This document shows positions 34,099-41,830 of a stretch of DNA of 64,000 nt, piece by piece. The stretch is from Taklimakanibacter sp050246735 (GTDB taxonomy: Bacteria; Pseudomonadota; Alphaproteobacteria; Rhizobiales; Aestuariivirgaceae), in the NCBI GenBank assembly GCA_050246735.1, contig JBFWVM010000006.1, positions 254,046-318,045 on the forward strand, given 5' to 3'. A model generated the notes under the pieces. That model was given only the letters and a program-made list of their open reading frames with translations, was not told the origin of the DNA and did no database searches. The position numbers were made by a program, and so were the translations under genes. Within the stretch, counting starts at the first letter, position 1, and each line of letters starts with the position of its first letter.

Positions 34099-35999
34099 AC
34101 CGACATCTGCATGCCGAGCTCGACGACGCGCTCGGGCGGAATGCGGAAGAATTCGATGGCGCGCGCCGACTGGTTGGCGAGCATGATGAAGAGCCGCTGC
34201 TGCCAGAACGGCATGCGCGCCCTGGGCGAGGTCCGGATGGCGCGCCGGCCGAGGAAATAGGACGCCTGGCGCGGGTCGATCGACAGGCCGTAGGGCTCGC
34301 ACATGCGCAGGGCGGCCGGAACGTCGGGCTGCTCCATGTAGCCGAAGCGCGCATTGACCTGGAAGGCGCCGAGCGGCAGCTTCTTCACTTCCACCCGCTC
34401 GTCGCGCGGCACGCGCGGCACCTCCGTCGTCTCGACCGAGATGAAGACGAGGATGTCGTGCAGCACGCGATTGTGCTTGAGATTGTGCATGAGGGCGCTC
34501 GGCGCATAGACGGGATCGGTCTGCAGGAAGACGGCGGCGCCGGCGACCCGGGTCGGCGGACGGCGCTCGAGCGTCGCGAGCAGGCCTTCGAGCTCGACGC
34601 TGTCGCGACGCAGCTTCTCGGCGAGCAGCAACCGGCCGCGCAGCCAGGTGAGCATGGTCACGATGATGGCGAGGCCGATGAGCACCGGCACATAGCCGCC
34701 GGCGACGAGCTTGGCGCTGTTGGCGGCGAAGAAGACGAGCTCGATGAGAAGGATGACGATGAGGACGGGCAGCACGACCAGCGGCGGAAAGTGGCGCGCA
34801 TGCCAGAAGACGATGAGCGCCAGAGCCGTGTCGATGATCATCGAGATGTTGACGGCGATGCCGTAGGCGGAAGCGAGGTCGGCGGAGGAGCCGAACAGCA
34901 GGACGAGCAGGATCACGCCGGCGAAGACCAGCCAGTTGATCTGGCCGATATAGATCTGGCCCTGCTCGGTGTCGCTGGTATGGGTGATGTTCATGCGCGG
35001 CAGCAGGCCCAGCGAGATGGCCTGCTGGGCCATCGAGAAGGCGCCGGTGATGACGGCCTGGCTCGCGATCACCGTCACCAGGGTGGCGAGCACGACCAGG
35101 GGGACGAGCGCCCAGGACGGCGCCATCATGAAGAAGGGATTGCTGACGGCCTGCGGGTTGGCATGCACGAACGCGCCCTGGCCCAGATAGTTCAGGATGA
35201 GCGCCGGCAGCACGATGAATACCCAGGCCATGCGGATGGGGGTGCGGCCGAAATGGCCGAGATCGGCATAGAGCGCCTCGCCGCCCGTCACCGCGAGGAA
35301 CACGCCGGCGAAGATGATGAGGCCCATGCCGGGATCGGCGATGACGAGCCTGGCCGCATAGGCCGGATTGAGCGCCAGGAAGATCGTCGGGTCGTCGCCG
35401 ATATGGAGGAGGCCGAGCACGGCTATGGTCGCGAACCAGAGCGTGGTGATGGGCGCGAAGAAGGCGGCGACGCTGCCGGTGCCGCGGAACTGGAAGGCGA
35501 ACAAGGTGGCGAGGATGACGAGGGTGGTCGGGACGACGAAGGGCTGGAACCCGGGATTGATGACGCCGAGGCCCTCGACCGCCGACAGGACCGAAATGGC
35601 GGGCGTGATCATCGCATCGCCGAAGAAGAAGGCGGCCCCGACCACGCCGAGGATGAGGACGAAGCTGCGCTTGCGCCGAAGCGCCTGCTCGGCCAGGACC
35701 ACGAGCGTCAGGATCCCGCCTTCGCCCTTGTTGTCGGCGCGCATCAGGATCAGCACGTATTTGATGGTGACGATGAGGATGAGCGCCCAGATCAGGAGCG
35801 AGACGACGGCGATCACGTCGCCATGAACGTTGCCGCCGGCGCCCGCCACATGGGCGAGCGACTCGCGCATCGCATAGAGCGGCGAGGTGCCGATATCGCC
35901 GAAGACGACGCCGATGCTGGCGAAAGCCAGCTTCAGCTTGCGTCGGAATTCCGCCCGCGACCCTTCGTCGTCGGCCGAACCGGTCTGGTTTGCATTCAT
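34095..35999 (-). CDS. kup: Kup potassium uptake permease
   Basis: A 634-residue inner-membrane K+/H+ symporter with about 12 helices and a C-terminal cytosolic domain. Diagnostic motifs include ASIGVVFGDIGTSPLYAMRE at helix 1, FFFGDAMITPAISVLSAVEG, and FVHANPQAVSNPFFMMAP. The C-terminal part (VFLQTDPVYAPSALMHNLKH, then RYGYMEQPDVPAAL-type FGYMEQPDVPAALRMC) is standard for Kup. Kup serves low-affinity K+ uptake, in some species at low pH. The last residues and TAG stop lie in a dispersed palindrome. Confidence 0.95.
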   Translation of the reverse strand: MNANQTGSADDEGSRAEFRRKLKLAFASIGVVFGDIGTSPLYAMRESLAHVAGAGGNVHGDVIAVVSLLIWALILIVTIKYVLILMRADNKGEGGILTLVVLAEQALRRKRSFVLILGVVGAAFFFGDAMITPAISVLSAVEGLGVINPGFQPFVVPTTLVILATLFAFQFRGTGSVAAFFAPITTLWFATIAVLGLLHIGDDPTIFLALNPAYAARLVIADPGMGLIIFAGVFLAVTGGEALYADLGHFGRTPIRMAWVFIVLPALILNYLGQGAFVHANPQAVSNPFFMMAPSWALVPLVVLATLVTVIASQAVITGAFSMAQQAISLGLLPRMNITHTSDTEQGQIYIGQINWLVFAGVILLVLLFGSSADLASAYGIAVNISMIIDTALALIVFWHARHFPPLVVLPVLIVILLIELVFFAANSAKLVAGGYVPVLIGLAIIVTMLTWLRGRLLLAEKLRRDSVELEGLLATLERRPPTRVAGAAVFLQTDPVYAPSALMHNLKHNRVLHDILVFISVETTEVPRVPRDERVEVKKLPLGAFQVNARFGYMEQPDVPAALRMCEPYGLSIDPRQASYFLGRRAIRTSPRARMPFWQQRLFIMLANQSARAIEFFRIPPERVVELGMQMSV

Positions 36000-36029
36000 G
36001 CTTCGGACCAGGGCGCGGTCACCGCCCGT

Positions 36030-36959
36030 CTACTCCGCCGTCACAACCGAGCGGCATTCAGCAGGAAGACCTGTGATCGTCAAGGGCTTGGGAGGCTTGG
36101 TCGGCTTCTTGCCGGGCTTCGGCGGCTTCCACGGCTTGTCGCTGTACCAATAGGCGAGTTCCTCGCCGCAGCCCGTCCCGTCCTTGGGATTGGGCGGCCA
36201 CTGGTCCTTGCAGCCCTTGTTCTGGCACTTGATGCGGATGTGGAAGTGATAGTTGTGCCCGTAATAGGGGCGCACCTTGGCGAGCCATGAGCGGTCGCCG
36301 GTCGCCCAGCGGCATAATTCCTTCTTGATCGGCGGATGGACGAAGATGCGCGCGACCTCCGGATAGGACGCGGCGCGCTTGATGAGACGGGCATGCGCCT
36401 CCGTCCACACGCTGTAGTCCATCCTCTTGCGGTCCTTGACCACCAGCGTCGCGCTGATGTTCTCGCGCTCGGCGCGCGTCAGTATGCGGTCGGGCATCGG
36501 AGTCAGCCAGACATCGGCATCGAGGCCGATCTGGTGGCTGGCATGGCCGGTCAGCATCGGGCCGCCGCGGGGCTGCGAGATGTCGCCCACCAGGAGGCCG
36601 CTCCATCCGTCCTTCTCGCGCGCGTCCTCGGCCAGGCGCTCGAGCAGGGCGATGAGCTTGGGGTGGCCCCAGTTGCGGTTGCGCGACAGGCGCATCACTT
36701 GCCAGGCGGGTCCGTTCACCGGCAGGGCCTTGGCGCCGGCGAGACAGCCGCGGGCATAGCTGCCGAACGAGCGCGACGCCATGTCGGCCGGCGTCTTCTG
36801 GGCGCCGAACAGCTTCTTGGCGGGTATCTCGTTGATCGCCTGGTTGGCGATCGCCGCGAGCGTCGCGGAATCGGCGGCGGGGAGGGCGCCCTTGTCCTGG
36901 GCCGCCGCGGGCAAGGCCGCCAGGAGCAGGACGAGAGCAACTGCGAATAGCCTGTGCAC
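36030..36959 (-). CDS. mepA: Penicillin-insensitive murein endopeptidase MepA
   Basis: A 309-residue periplasmic zinc peptidase that cuts D-Ala-meso-DAP cross-links in peptidoglycan. Signal peptide MHRLFAVALVLLLAALPAAA, cleaved before QDKG. LAS-family (M74) ligands are visible in LTGHASHQIGLDADVWLTPM (His and Asp) and YYGHNYHFHIRIKC (H-x-H). Cysteines at GCLAGAK, LCRWATG, KCQNKGCK and GCGEE match the disulfide pattern of MepA. The C-terminus has a basic Pro/Lys tail (KPPKPGKKPTKPPKP). It starts three bases after the sspB stop and may be co-transcribed with it. Confidence 0.94.
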   Translation of the reverse strand: MHRLFAVALVLLLAALPAAAQDKGALPAADSATLAAIANQAINEIPAKKLFGAQKTPADMASRSFGSYARGCLAGAKALPVNGPAWQVMRLSRNRNWGHPKLIALLERLAEDAREKDGWSGLLVGDISQPRGGPMLTGHASHQIGLDADVWLTPMPDRILTRAERENISATLVVKDRKRMDYSVWTEAHARLIKRAASYPEVARIFVHPPIKKELCRWATGDRSWLAKVRPYYGHNYHFHIRIKCQNKGCKDQWPPNPKDGTGCGEELAYWYSDKPWKPPKPGKKPTKPPKPLTITGLPAECRSVVTAE

Positions 36960-36962
36960 GGT

Positions 36963-37457
36963 TCACTTCTTCCTGAATGAGTCGAGGGAGACGACGCGTC
37001 CGGTCTCGGCGTCGGCTGCCGATCCGGCAGCGGCAAGGGCCGGCTCGGCGGGGGCCGGACCGGCCGAAACCTCGGCCGGCTCCGCGGCCGGTGACTCGAC
37101 CTTCACCGTCTCGAATTGCAGGCCGAACTGGACATGAGGATCGAGGAATCCCTTGATCGCGTTGAAGGGAACGACGAGTTTCTCCGGGATGTTGTCGAAA
37201 GACAGCTCGACCTCGAACTCATCCTCGCGCACCTGCAGGTTCCAGTATTGATGCTGCAGCACGATGGTCATCTCGCGCGGATATTTCTTGTCGAGCCGCT
37301 CCGAAAGCCTGACTCCCGGATAGCGCGTGTCGAAGGCGATGTAGAAATGATGCTCGCCGGGAAGACCGGTCTTGACGACCTTGCGCAGGGATGCCCGAAC
37401 GACCCCGCGCAGCGCCTCCTGCGCCAGAAGGTCGTAGCGCATCAGATCTTCAGCCAT
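36963..37457 (-). CDS. sspB: SspB-like ClpXP adaptor for ssrA-tagged proteins
   Basis: A 164-residue protein. Residues ~1-115 are the alphaproteobacterial SspB fold (MAEDLMRYDLLAQEALRGVV, HHFYIAFDTRYPGVRLSERL, MTIVLQHQYWNLQVREDEFE, FNAIKGFLDPHVQFGLQF), which binds ssrA tags and delivers them to ClpX. An Ala/Pro-rich linker leads to the short C-terminal ClpX-binding tail GRVVSLDSFRKK. The ATG at 37457 matches the family start; longer frames upstream do not. The tmRNA gene lies directly upstream on the same strand, pairing tagger and adaptor. Confidence 0.95.
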   Translation of the reverse strand: MAEDLMRYDLLAQEALRGVVRASLRKVVKTGLPGEHHFYIAFDTRYPGVRLSERLDKKYPREMTIVLQHQYWNLQVREDEFEVELSFDNIPEKLVVPFNAIKGFLDPHVQFGLQFETVKVESPAAEPAEVSAGPAPAEPALAAAGSAADAETGRVVSLDSFRKK

Positions 37458-37552
37458 GTCGAGGTCCCCGAAAGCAAACGATTCACCGGCTATAATACTA
37501 GAGGGCAGGGGGAAGAAGTCATTAAAATGAGGGGAAGCGGGGCGCGGGGGAA

Positions 37553-37872
37553 GTGCAGGCTTCTGTTGCCAGGTGCCTGCGAACCCCGCCTTAGCCGGCA
37601 AAGGCCAAGGGCTTTGATTTCGGCTTATCGCGCTGCATCAAGCAGCGAGAGCGGCCGGAGCATAGTTGTCGTTGGCAACTATTGAATGGCCCGTTACGTC
37701 GGTACCATCTCGGGCAAAAGCTCACCCTTTACGCCCTCGTCGATCCTATTTCGCCCCCAGCACAGGCCGCAGCCACGACTGCGGTCTGTGGTGGAGGCGC
37801 CGGGTACCGCCCCCGGGTCCGATGGGTTTATTACGATGGCCGTTTATCGCCATAGCCGGCCTTGCGGCCGGC
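37553..37872 (-). ncRNA. ssrA: Two-piece (circularly permuted) tmRNA; tag ANDNYAPAALAA
   Basis: Read on the minus strand, the acceptor piece comes first and ends CGCCTCC-ACCA (37799-37789, CCA encoded). After a 30-nt intervening hairpin (37788-37759) the coding piece begins GGGGGCG (37758-37752), which pairs with CGCCTCC over 7 bp and puts a G-U at pair 3, the alanine identity element. The tag frame GCC...TGA spans 37676-37638 and reads ANDNYAPAALAA. Downstream pseudoknot-like stems (GCAGGC/GCCTGC) reach about 37553. The T-stem CCGGG/CCCGG is perfect, but its loop reads GGCGGTA instead of TTCGA. Outer ends are estimates. Confidence 0.92.
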
Positions 37873-37878
37873 AGGACC

Positions 37879-37884
37879 AATATA
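37879..37884 (-). promoter_or_regulatory. Candidate ssrA -10 element
   Basis: TATATT on the minus strand lies about seven bases before the start of the GCCGGCC-GCAA-GGCCGGC stem that probably opens the tmRNA precursor. No clear -35 is visible (CTTTTC region only). Confidence 0.45.
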
Positions 37885-38020
37885 GGCGGACCGGGGGCGG
37901 AAGAAAAGAGCGTGATTTACGCAATGTCACGACCGGTTTTCCGCAAAATAGCCATGAATCGGAACCCAACTGTCGCGGGTGCCGCGCGGTGCGGCACAGA
38001 TTTCAGTCAGGGGGATAGGT

Positions 38021-38335
38021 ATGAGCACCGACTACGCCGCCGATATCCGCAAATATACCGCCAATGTCGATGACAAGGCGGTCGCATCCATCGTGAAATT
38101 CTGCGGCATCGCGCTGCGCGGCGCCGATTCGCAATATGTGTCGGTGACCGATCCCGCCGAGGTCCAGCGGGTGGTCGACGGCTTCTGCGCCAAGAAGCTC
38201 GGCCTCGACGCCGCGGCCGCCGAAGCCGCGGTCAAGGCGGTCGGCGAAAAGATGAAGGCCGACAGGACAAAGCACCGGGTCACCGTCTACTACCTGGTGG
38301 CCGAACATACCGGAACACTGGGCAAGCTCGCCTGA
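38021..38335 (+). CDS. DUF2853 family protein
   Basis: A 104-residue cytosolic protein started at 38021, where AGGGGGAT lies upstream. It shows the DUF2853 pattern: YAADIRKYTANVDDKAVASI, then YVSVTDPAEVQRVVDGF, and RTKHRVTVYYLVAEHTGTL. A structure is known for the family, but no function. It stands alone between ssrA (opposite strand) and thyA. Confidence 0.9.
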   Translation: MSTDYAADIRKYTANVDDKAVASIVKFCGIALRGADSQYVSVTDPAEVQRVVDGFCAKKLGLDAAAAEAAVKAVGEKMKADRTKHRVTVYYLVAEHTGTLGKLA

Positions 38336-38493
38336 CCTCCGCCGGCGGCGAGAGGCCGATTTCCGCCCGACGCCGCCGCCAGGTACAGGATTTCGATCAC
38401 ATTTACCGCTTCGGGCCGGGCCGGCCTGAAGCGGGTCTGATCCGTTCTGCCGCCGCATTGAGGTCGGCACCCTGAATCGGCTAGATTCGCGCC

Positions 38494-39288
38494 ATGCAGC
38501 AGTATCTCGACCTCATGCGCCATGTGCGCGATCACGGTGCGCGCAAGGACGACCGCACCGGAACCGGCACGCTCTCGGTCTTCGGCCACCAGATGCGCTT
38601 CGACCTCGCGCGCGGCTTTCCGGTCCTCACCACCAAGAAGCTGCATCTGCGCTCGATCATCCATGAGCTTCTGTGGTTCCTGAGGGGCGACACCAATGTC
38701 GGATACCTGCGCGACAATGGCGTCACCATCTGGGACGAATGGGCCGATGCCGAGGGCAATCTCGGTCCGGTCTATGGCGCGCAGTGGCGGTCATGGCCGA
38801 CGCGCGACGGGCGAACCATCGACCAGATCGCCGACGTCGTCGCCCGCATCCGCAAGACTCCCGATTCGCGCCGTCTCATCGTCACGGCATGGAACCCCGC
38901 CGATGTCGATCGGATGGCGCTGCCGCCATGCCATTGCCTGTTCCAGTTCTATGTCGCCAACGGCAGATTGTCGTGCCAGCTCTATCAGCGCTCCGCCGAC
39001 ATCTTCATCGGCGTGCCGTTCAATATCGCGTCCTACGCGCTCCTGACCCACATGGTGGCGCATGTCACCGGGCTGAAGGCCGGCGAGTTCGTCCATACGC
39101 TCGGCGATGCCCATCTCTATCTCAACCATCTCGACCAGGCGGAGGAGCAGCTGAACCGGATGCCACTGCCCCTGCCGCGGCTCGTCATCAGACGCGAGGT
39201 CGGGGAGATCGACGCCTTCCACTACGAGGATTTCGAGATCGTCGGCTACCAGTCGCATCCGCATATCGCGGCCCCGGTCGCGGTGTAG
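38494..39288 (+). CDS. thyA: Thymidylate synthase
   Basis: A 264-residue cytosolic homodimer that methylates dUMP to dTMP using methylene-tetrahydrofolate. Length and sequence match E. coli-type ThyA: DRTGTGTLSVFGHQMRFDL, the catalytic-cysteine region LPPCHCLFQFYVANGRLSCQ, YQRSADIFIGVPFNIASYAL, and the C-terminal APVAV. It heads a cluster with folA, which regenerates tetrahydrofolate from the dihydrofolate ThyA makes. Confidence 0.97.
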   Translation: MQQYLDLMRHVRDHGARKDDRTGTGTLSVFGHQMRFDLARGFPVLTTKKLHLRSIIHELLWFLRGDTNVGYLRDNGVTIWDEWADAEGNLGPVYGAQWRSWPTRDGRTIDQIADVVARIRKTPDSRRLIVTAWNPADVDRMALPPCHCLFQFYVANGRLSCQLYQRSADIFIGVPFNIASYALLTHMVAHVTGLKAGEFVHTLGDAHLYLNHLDQAEEQLNRMPLPLPRLVIRREVGEIDAFHYEDFEIVGYQSHPHIAAPVAV

Positions 39289-39295
39289 GGCGCGC

Positions 39296-40093
39296 ATGGC
39301 GTTGATCGGGCCGGATTTCCGCACCGCCCGGCACGGGGCGCTGTACCGGCCGTCCAATCCGGCGGGCCTCGGACAGGCGCTCGGCATTTTCGTCGTTCTC
39401 CTGATCGTCAACCAGCTGGTGCTGCAACTCGTCTTCAGCATCGGCATGGTCGCGCTGACGACCGGGCTGGACAACCTGCTGGCCTCCGGACTGGCCGATC
39501 TTCAACACGAATTCCTGCGCGCGACACTGCTCTCCCTCCTGCCGTCCGGCCTTCTGACCGCCGTCCTCGCCTGGATACTGGCTGGTCATGGCGGCTTCGA
39601 TCCCGGCAGGGTTCTCGCCTTGCGCGTTCCAGCTCTCGGGGTCCTGGGATGGGGCATCATCGTCGGCGGCTTCGTCCTGGCACTCTTCGCGCTGTTCGGT
39701 GTCCTCGCCTGGGTGTTCGGCCTCGATCTCACGTCGTCGGGCCTGGTCGAGCAGGCCGTCATGCAATTGAGCGGCGATCCGCTCTATTTCCTGGTCGCCG
39801 GCGGACTGATCGTCGGCGCGCCGCTCGCGGAGGAACTGACTTTTCGCGGCCAGATCTTTTCCGCCCTCTCGACGACGCGCCTGGGGACGCTCGGCGCGTC
39901 GATCCTGACCTCGGCGCTCTGGGCGGGCGTGCATATCACCCAGCCGCTCCCGGTCATTCCGCTCCTGTTCCTGATGGGCCTCGTTCTCTCGTGGATCCTC
40001 GTGCGCTTCGGCAGCCTGTGGCTGACGGTCGCCTGCCACGCGGCATGGAATTCGGTCTCCGCCGTCACCCTCTATCTCGCGTCGCAGCAATGA
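39296..40093 (+). CDS. CPBP-family intramembrane metalloprotease (Abi/Rce1-like)
   Basis: A 265-residue multi-helix membrane protein with CPBP motifs: APLAEELTFRGQIFSAL (EExxxR), ALWAGVHITQPLPV (His), and VACHAAWNSVSAV (His/Asn). The family contains the CAAX prenyl protease Rce1 and bacteriocin-immunity proteins; the substrate here is unknown. It lies seven bases after thyA and its stop overlaps the next start (ATGA), so it is part of the thyA-folA operon without an obvious functional link. Confidence 0.9.
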   Translation: MALIGPDFRTARHGALYRPSNPAGLGQALGIFVVLLIVNQLVLQLVFSIGMVALTTGLDNLLASGLADLQHEFLRATLLSLLPSGLLTAVLAWILAGHGGFDPGRVLALRVPALGVLGWGIIVGGFVLALFALFGVLAWVFGLDLTSSGLVEQAVMQLSGDPLYFLVAGGLIVGAPLAEELTFRGQIFSALSTTRLGTLGASILTSALWAGVHITQPLPVIPLLFLMGLVLSWILVRFGSLWLTVACHAAWNSVSAVTLYLASQQ

Positions 40094-40575
40094 CGATCGA
40101 GGTCAGGCCGATCAGGCCCGGAGAGGGCGGCGTGCTCCTGGACATGATCCGAGCCCTGGCGCAATCGCATGGCGTGCTCGACAAGCAGACGGCGACGGCG
40201 GCGGATCTCGAGCATGCGCTGTTCGCGGCGGAGCCCATCGTCGGCTGCCTCATCGCGCTCCATGACGGCAAGCCCGCCGGCTGCGCTTTCTGGCACAGGA
40301 GCTTCGCCACCTCGCGCGGGCGCGAGGTCATGTATCTCGAAGACCTTTCGGTGCTGCCCGGCCACCGCCGCAAGGGGATCGCCAGCGCCTTGCTCAGGGC
40401 GCTGGCGAGGGAGGCGCTGGCGCGGGGCTTTCCCAGCATCTATTGGATCATGATGGGATGGAACGACGGCGCCCGCGCGCTCTATGCCGAAGTCGGCGCC
40501 GAATATGACGAAGGCCTGTGCTACTATCGCCTGGGCGACGACCGGCTGATCATGCTGGCGGAGAGTGCCGGATGA
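40090..40575 (+). CDS. GNAT-family N-acetyltransferase
   Basis: A 161-residue acetyltransferase. It contains the GNAT acetyl-CoA motif VLPGHRRKGIASALLRALAR, preceded by REVMYLEDLSV, and ends with an aromatic ARALYAEVGAEYDEGLCYYR helix-strand typical of diamine or related acetyltransferases. The acceptor is unknown. The start overlaps the CPBP stop and its own stop overlaps folA, both as ATGA. Confidence 0.92.
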   Translation: MTIEVRPIRPGEGGVLLDMIRALAQSHGVLDKQTATAADLEHALFAAEPIVGCLIALHDGKPAGCAFWHRSFATSRGREVMYLEDLSVLPGHRRKGIASALLRALAREALARGFPSIYWIMMGWNDGARALYAEVGAEYDEGLCYYRLGDDRLIMLAESAG

Positions 40576-41126
40576 GGCCGCGCATCGCCTTCGTCGTCGC
40601 GGTCGCGCGCAATGGCGTCATCGGGCGCCAGGGCGGGCTGCCCTGGCGGATCTCCTCCGATCTCAAGCGCTTCAAGGCGATCACCATGGGAAAGCCGGTG
40701 ATCATGGGGCGCCGGACCTGGGAAAGCCTGCCGAGGAGGCCCTTGCCCGGCCGTCCCAATATCGTGGTCACACGCGACCGCCACTATCGCGCCGAAGGTG
40801 CCATCGTGGCGGGGAGCGTCGATGCCGCGGTGAGGGAGGCACGGCGGACGGAAAGCGACGAGATCTGCGTCATCGGGGGCAGCGAGATCTTCCGGCAGAT
40901 GCTGCCCCAGGCCGACCGGCTCTATCTCACCGAGGTCGATCTGGCGCCGGACGGCGATGTCCTCTTCCCATCGCTCGATAAGAAGGACTGGCGCGAGACG
41001 TCGCGCGAGATCCATGCGCGGTCCGAAGGCGACGACGCGGGGTTCACATTGCGCGTGCTCGACCGGGTGCCGCCGGCTGCGCCCGGGTCACGGCCTGTGA
41101 GAAAGCCGCTCGAGCGGGACGCATAG
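40572..41126 (+). CDS. folA: Dihydrofolate reductase
   Basis: A 184-residue enzyme that reduces dihydrofolate with NADPH. Motifs: VVAVARNGVIGRQGGLPWRI (with the LPW loop), SDLKRFKAITMGKPVIMGRRTW, RPNIVVTRD and CVIGGSEIFRQMLPQADRLYL. It is somewhat longer than the usual ~160-170 residues; the last ~20 residues (PPAAPGSRPVRKPLERDA) are atypical and overlap by 39 bp the 3' end of the convergent vapC. This tail may be a product of read-in to the toxin locus. Confidence 0.95.
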   Translation: MRPRIAFVVAVARNGVIGRQGGLPWRISSDLKRFKAITMGKPVIMGRRTWESLPRRPLPGRPNIVVTRDRHYRAEGAIVAGSVDAAVREARRTESDEICVIGGSEIFRQMLPQADRLYLTEVDLAPDGDVLFPSLDKKDWRETSREIHARSEGDDAGFTLRVLDRVPPAAPGSRPVRKPLERDA

Positions 41127-41518
41127 TTCCGCATGGCCCGGCTTGATCCTGCCGACGAGCTGCAAAAAGCGCCTGTCGGCCGTCACGAAGCGCGATTGCC
41201 GCTTGTGGGCCAGAGCAAGACAGCTGCAATCATAGGCCGGGTGACCGAGCTCGACGGCCAGCGACGTCGTCGCTTCCGTCAACCCTCTCATCGAGAACAG
41301 CTCGACATCCGCGCGCTCCAGAAGGCGGCTCGCGAGGATCGCCTCATCCCGAACGAGTTCGCCGCGCCGGACTTTTTTCCAGAGCACGTTCGAGCATTCG
41401 GCCATGAGGAGGTCGGGAGCGGCGAAACGGTATTGCGACCGCAACCCCACCGCCGATCCTCTTCCTCGTCGATCACCCATTTGACCGCGACACTCGCATC
41501 TATGACGAGGGTTTCCAT
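41088..41518 (-). pseudogene. vapC-type PIN toxin, frameshifted
   Basis: The PIN-domain protein is split over two frames. From the ATG at 41518 the first frame reads METLVIDASVAVKWVIDEEE; from about 41465 the homology continues in another frame as SAVGLRSQYRFAAPDLLMAE, then CSNVLWKKVRRGEL, AYDCSCLALAHKRQ and FVTADRRFLQLVGRI to 41088. All catalytic acidic residues are present but in two frames, which fits a one-base loss in the GAGGAAGAGGAT stretch (41456-41470). Either the toxin is dead, or a sequencing error or programmed shift is involved. It overlaps the vapB stop (TGATG) and, tail to tail, the folA end. Confidence 0.85.
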
Positions 41519-41757
41519 CACCGCTCATCTCGTCCCTCGCGCAGCAGCTGCTCGGAAGGGGTTTGCCTGCGGGTGCCCGTCAGCCTGCGAAGCTCGGCGG
41601 CCAGTTGATCGAAGGACGGCTCTGTTTCGTTCTCCAGCGCCTGCCTCAGGATTTCCCGATGCTCGGCTTCGGCCGAGCGGCCGTGACGCGCCGCCCGAGC
41701 CTTGAGCTTTGCGATCAGATTGTCCTCCAGATTGCGAACGTGCAGACTGCTGCCCAT
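41518..41757 (-). CDS. VapB/FitA-type antitoxin
   Basis: A 79-residue protein with a ribbon-helix-helix N-terminus (SLHVRNLEDNLIAKLKARAA then RHGRSAEAEHREILRQAL) and an acidic/variable C-terminal toxin-binding region. It is the partner of the PIN-domain toxin gene immediately downstream, with a TGATG overlap. The antitoxin appears intact although the toxin is frameshifted. A TATCA-A-TGATA palindrome lies upstream. Confidence 0.9.
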   Translation of the reverse strand: MGSSLHVRNLEDNLIAKLKARAARHGRSAEAEHREILRQALENETEPSFDQLAAELRRLTGTRRQTPSEQLLREGRDER

Positions 41758-41780
41758 AGTGATCCCCACGCTTCCAATGC

Positions 41781-41791
41781 TATCAATGATA
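41781..41791. promoter_or_regulatory. Candidate vapB operator TATCA-a-TGATA
   Basis: An 11-nt perfect palindrome 24 bp before the vapB start, followed by another ATATCA. Ribbon-helix-helix antitoxins usually bind short inverted repeats at this position and repress their own operon. Confidence 0.4.
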
Positions 41792-41830
41792 TCAGCTTGG
41801 GTAAGGAAACAAGAGGGAGACAAGAAGTAA

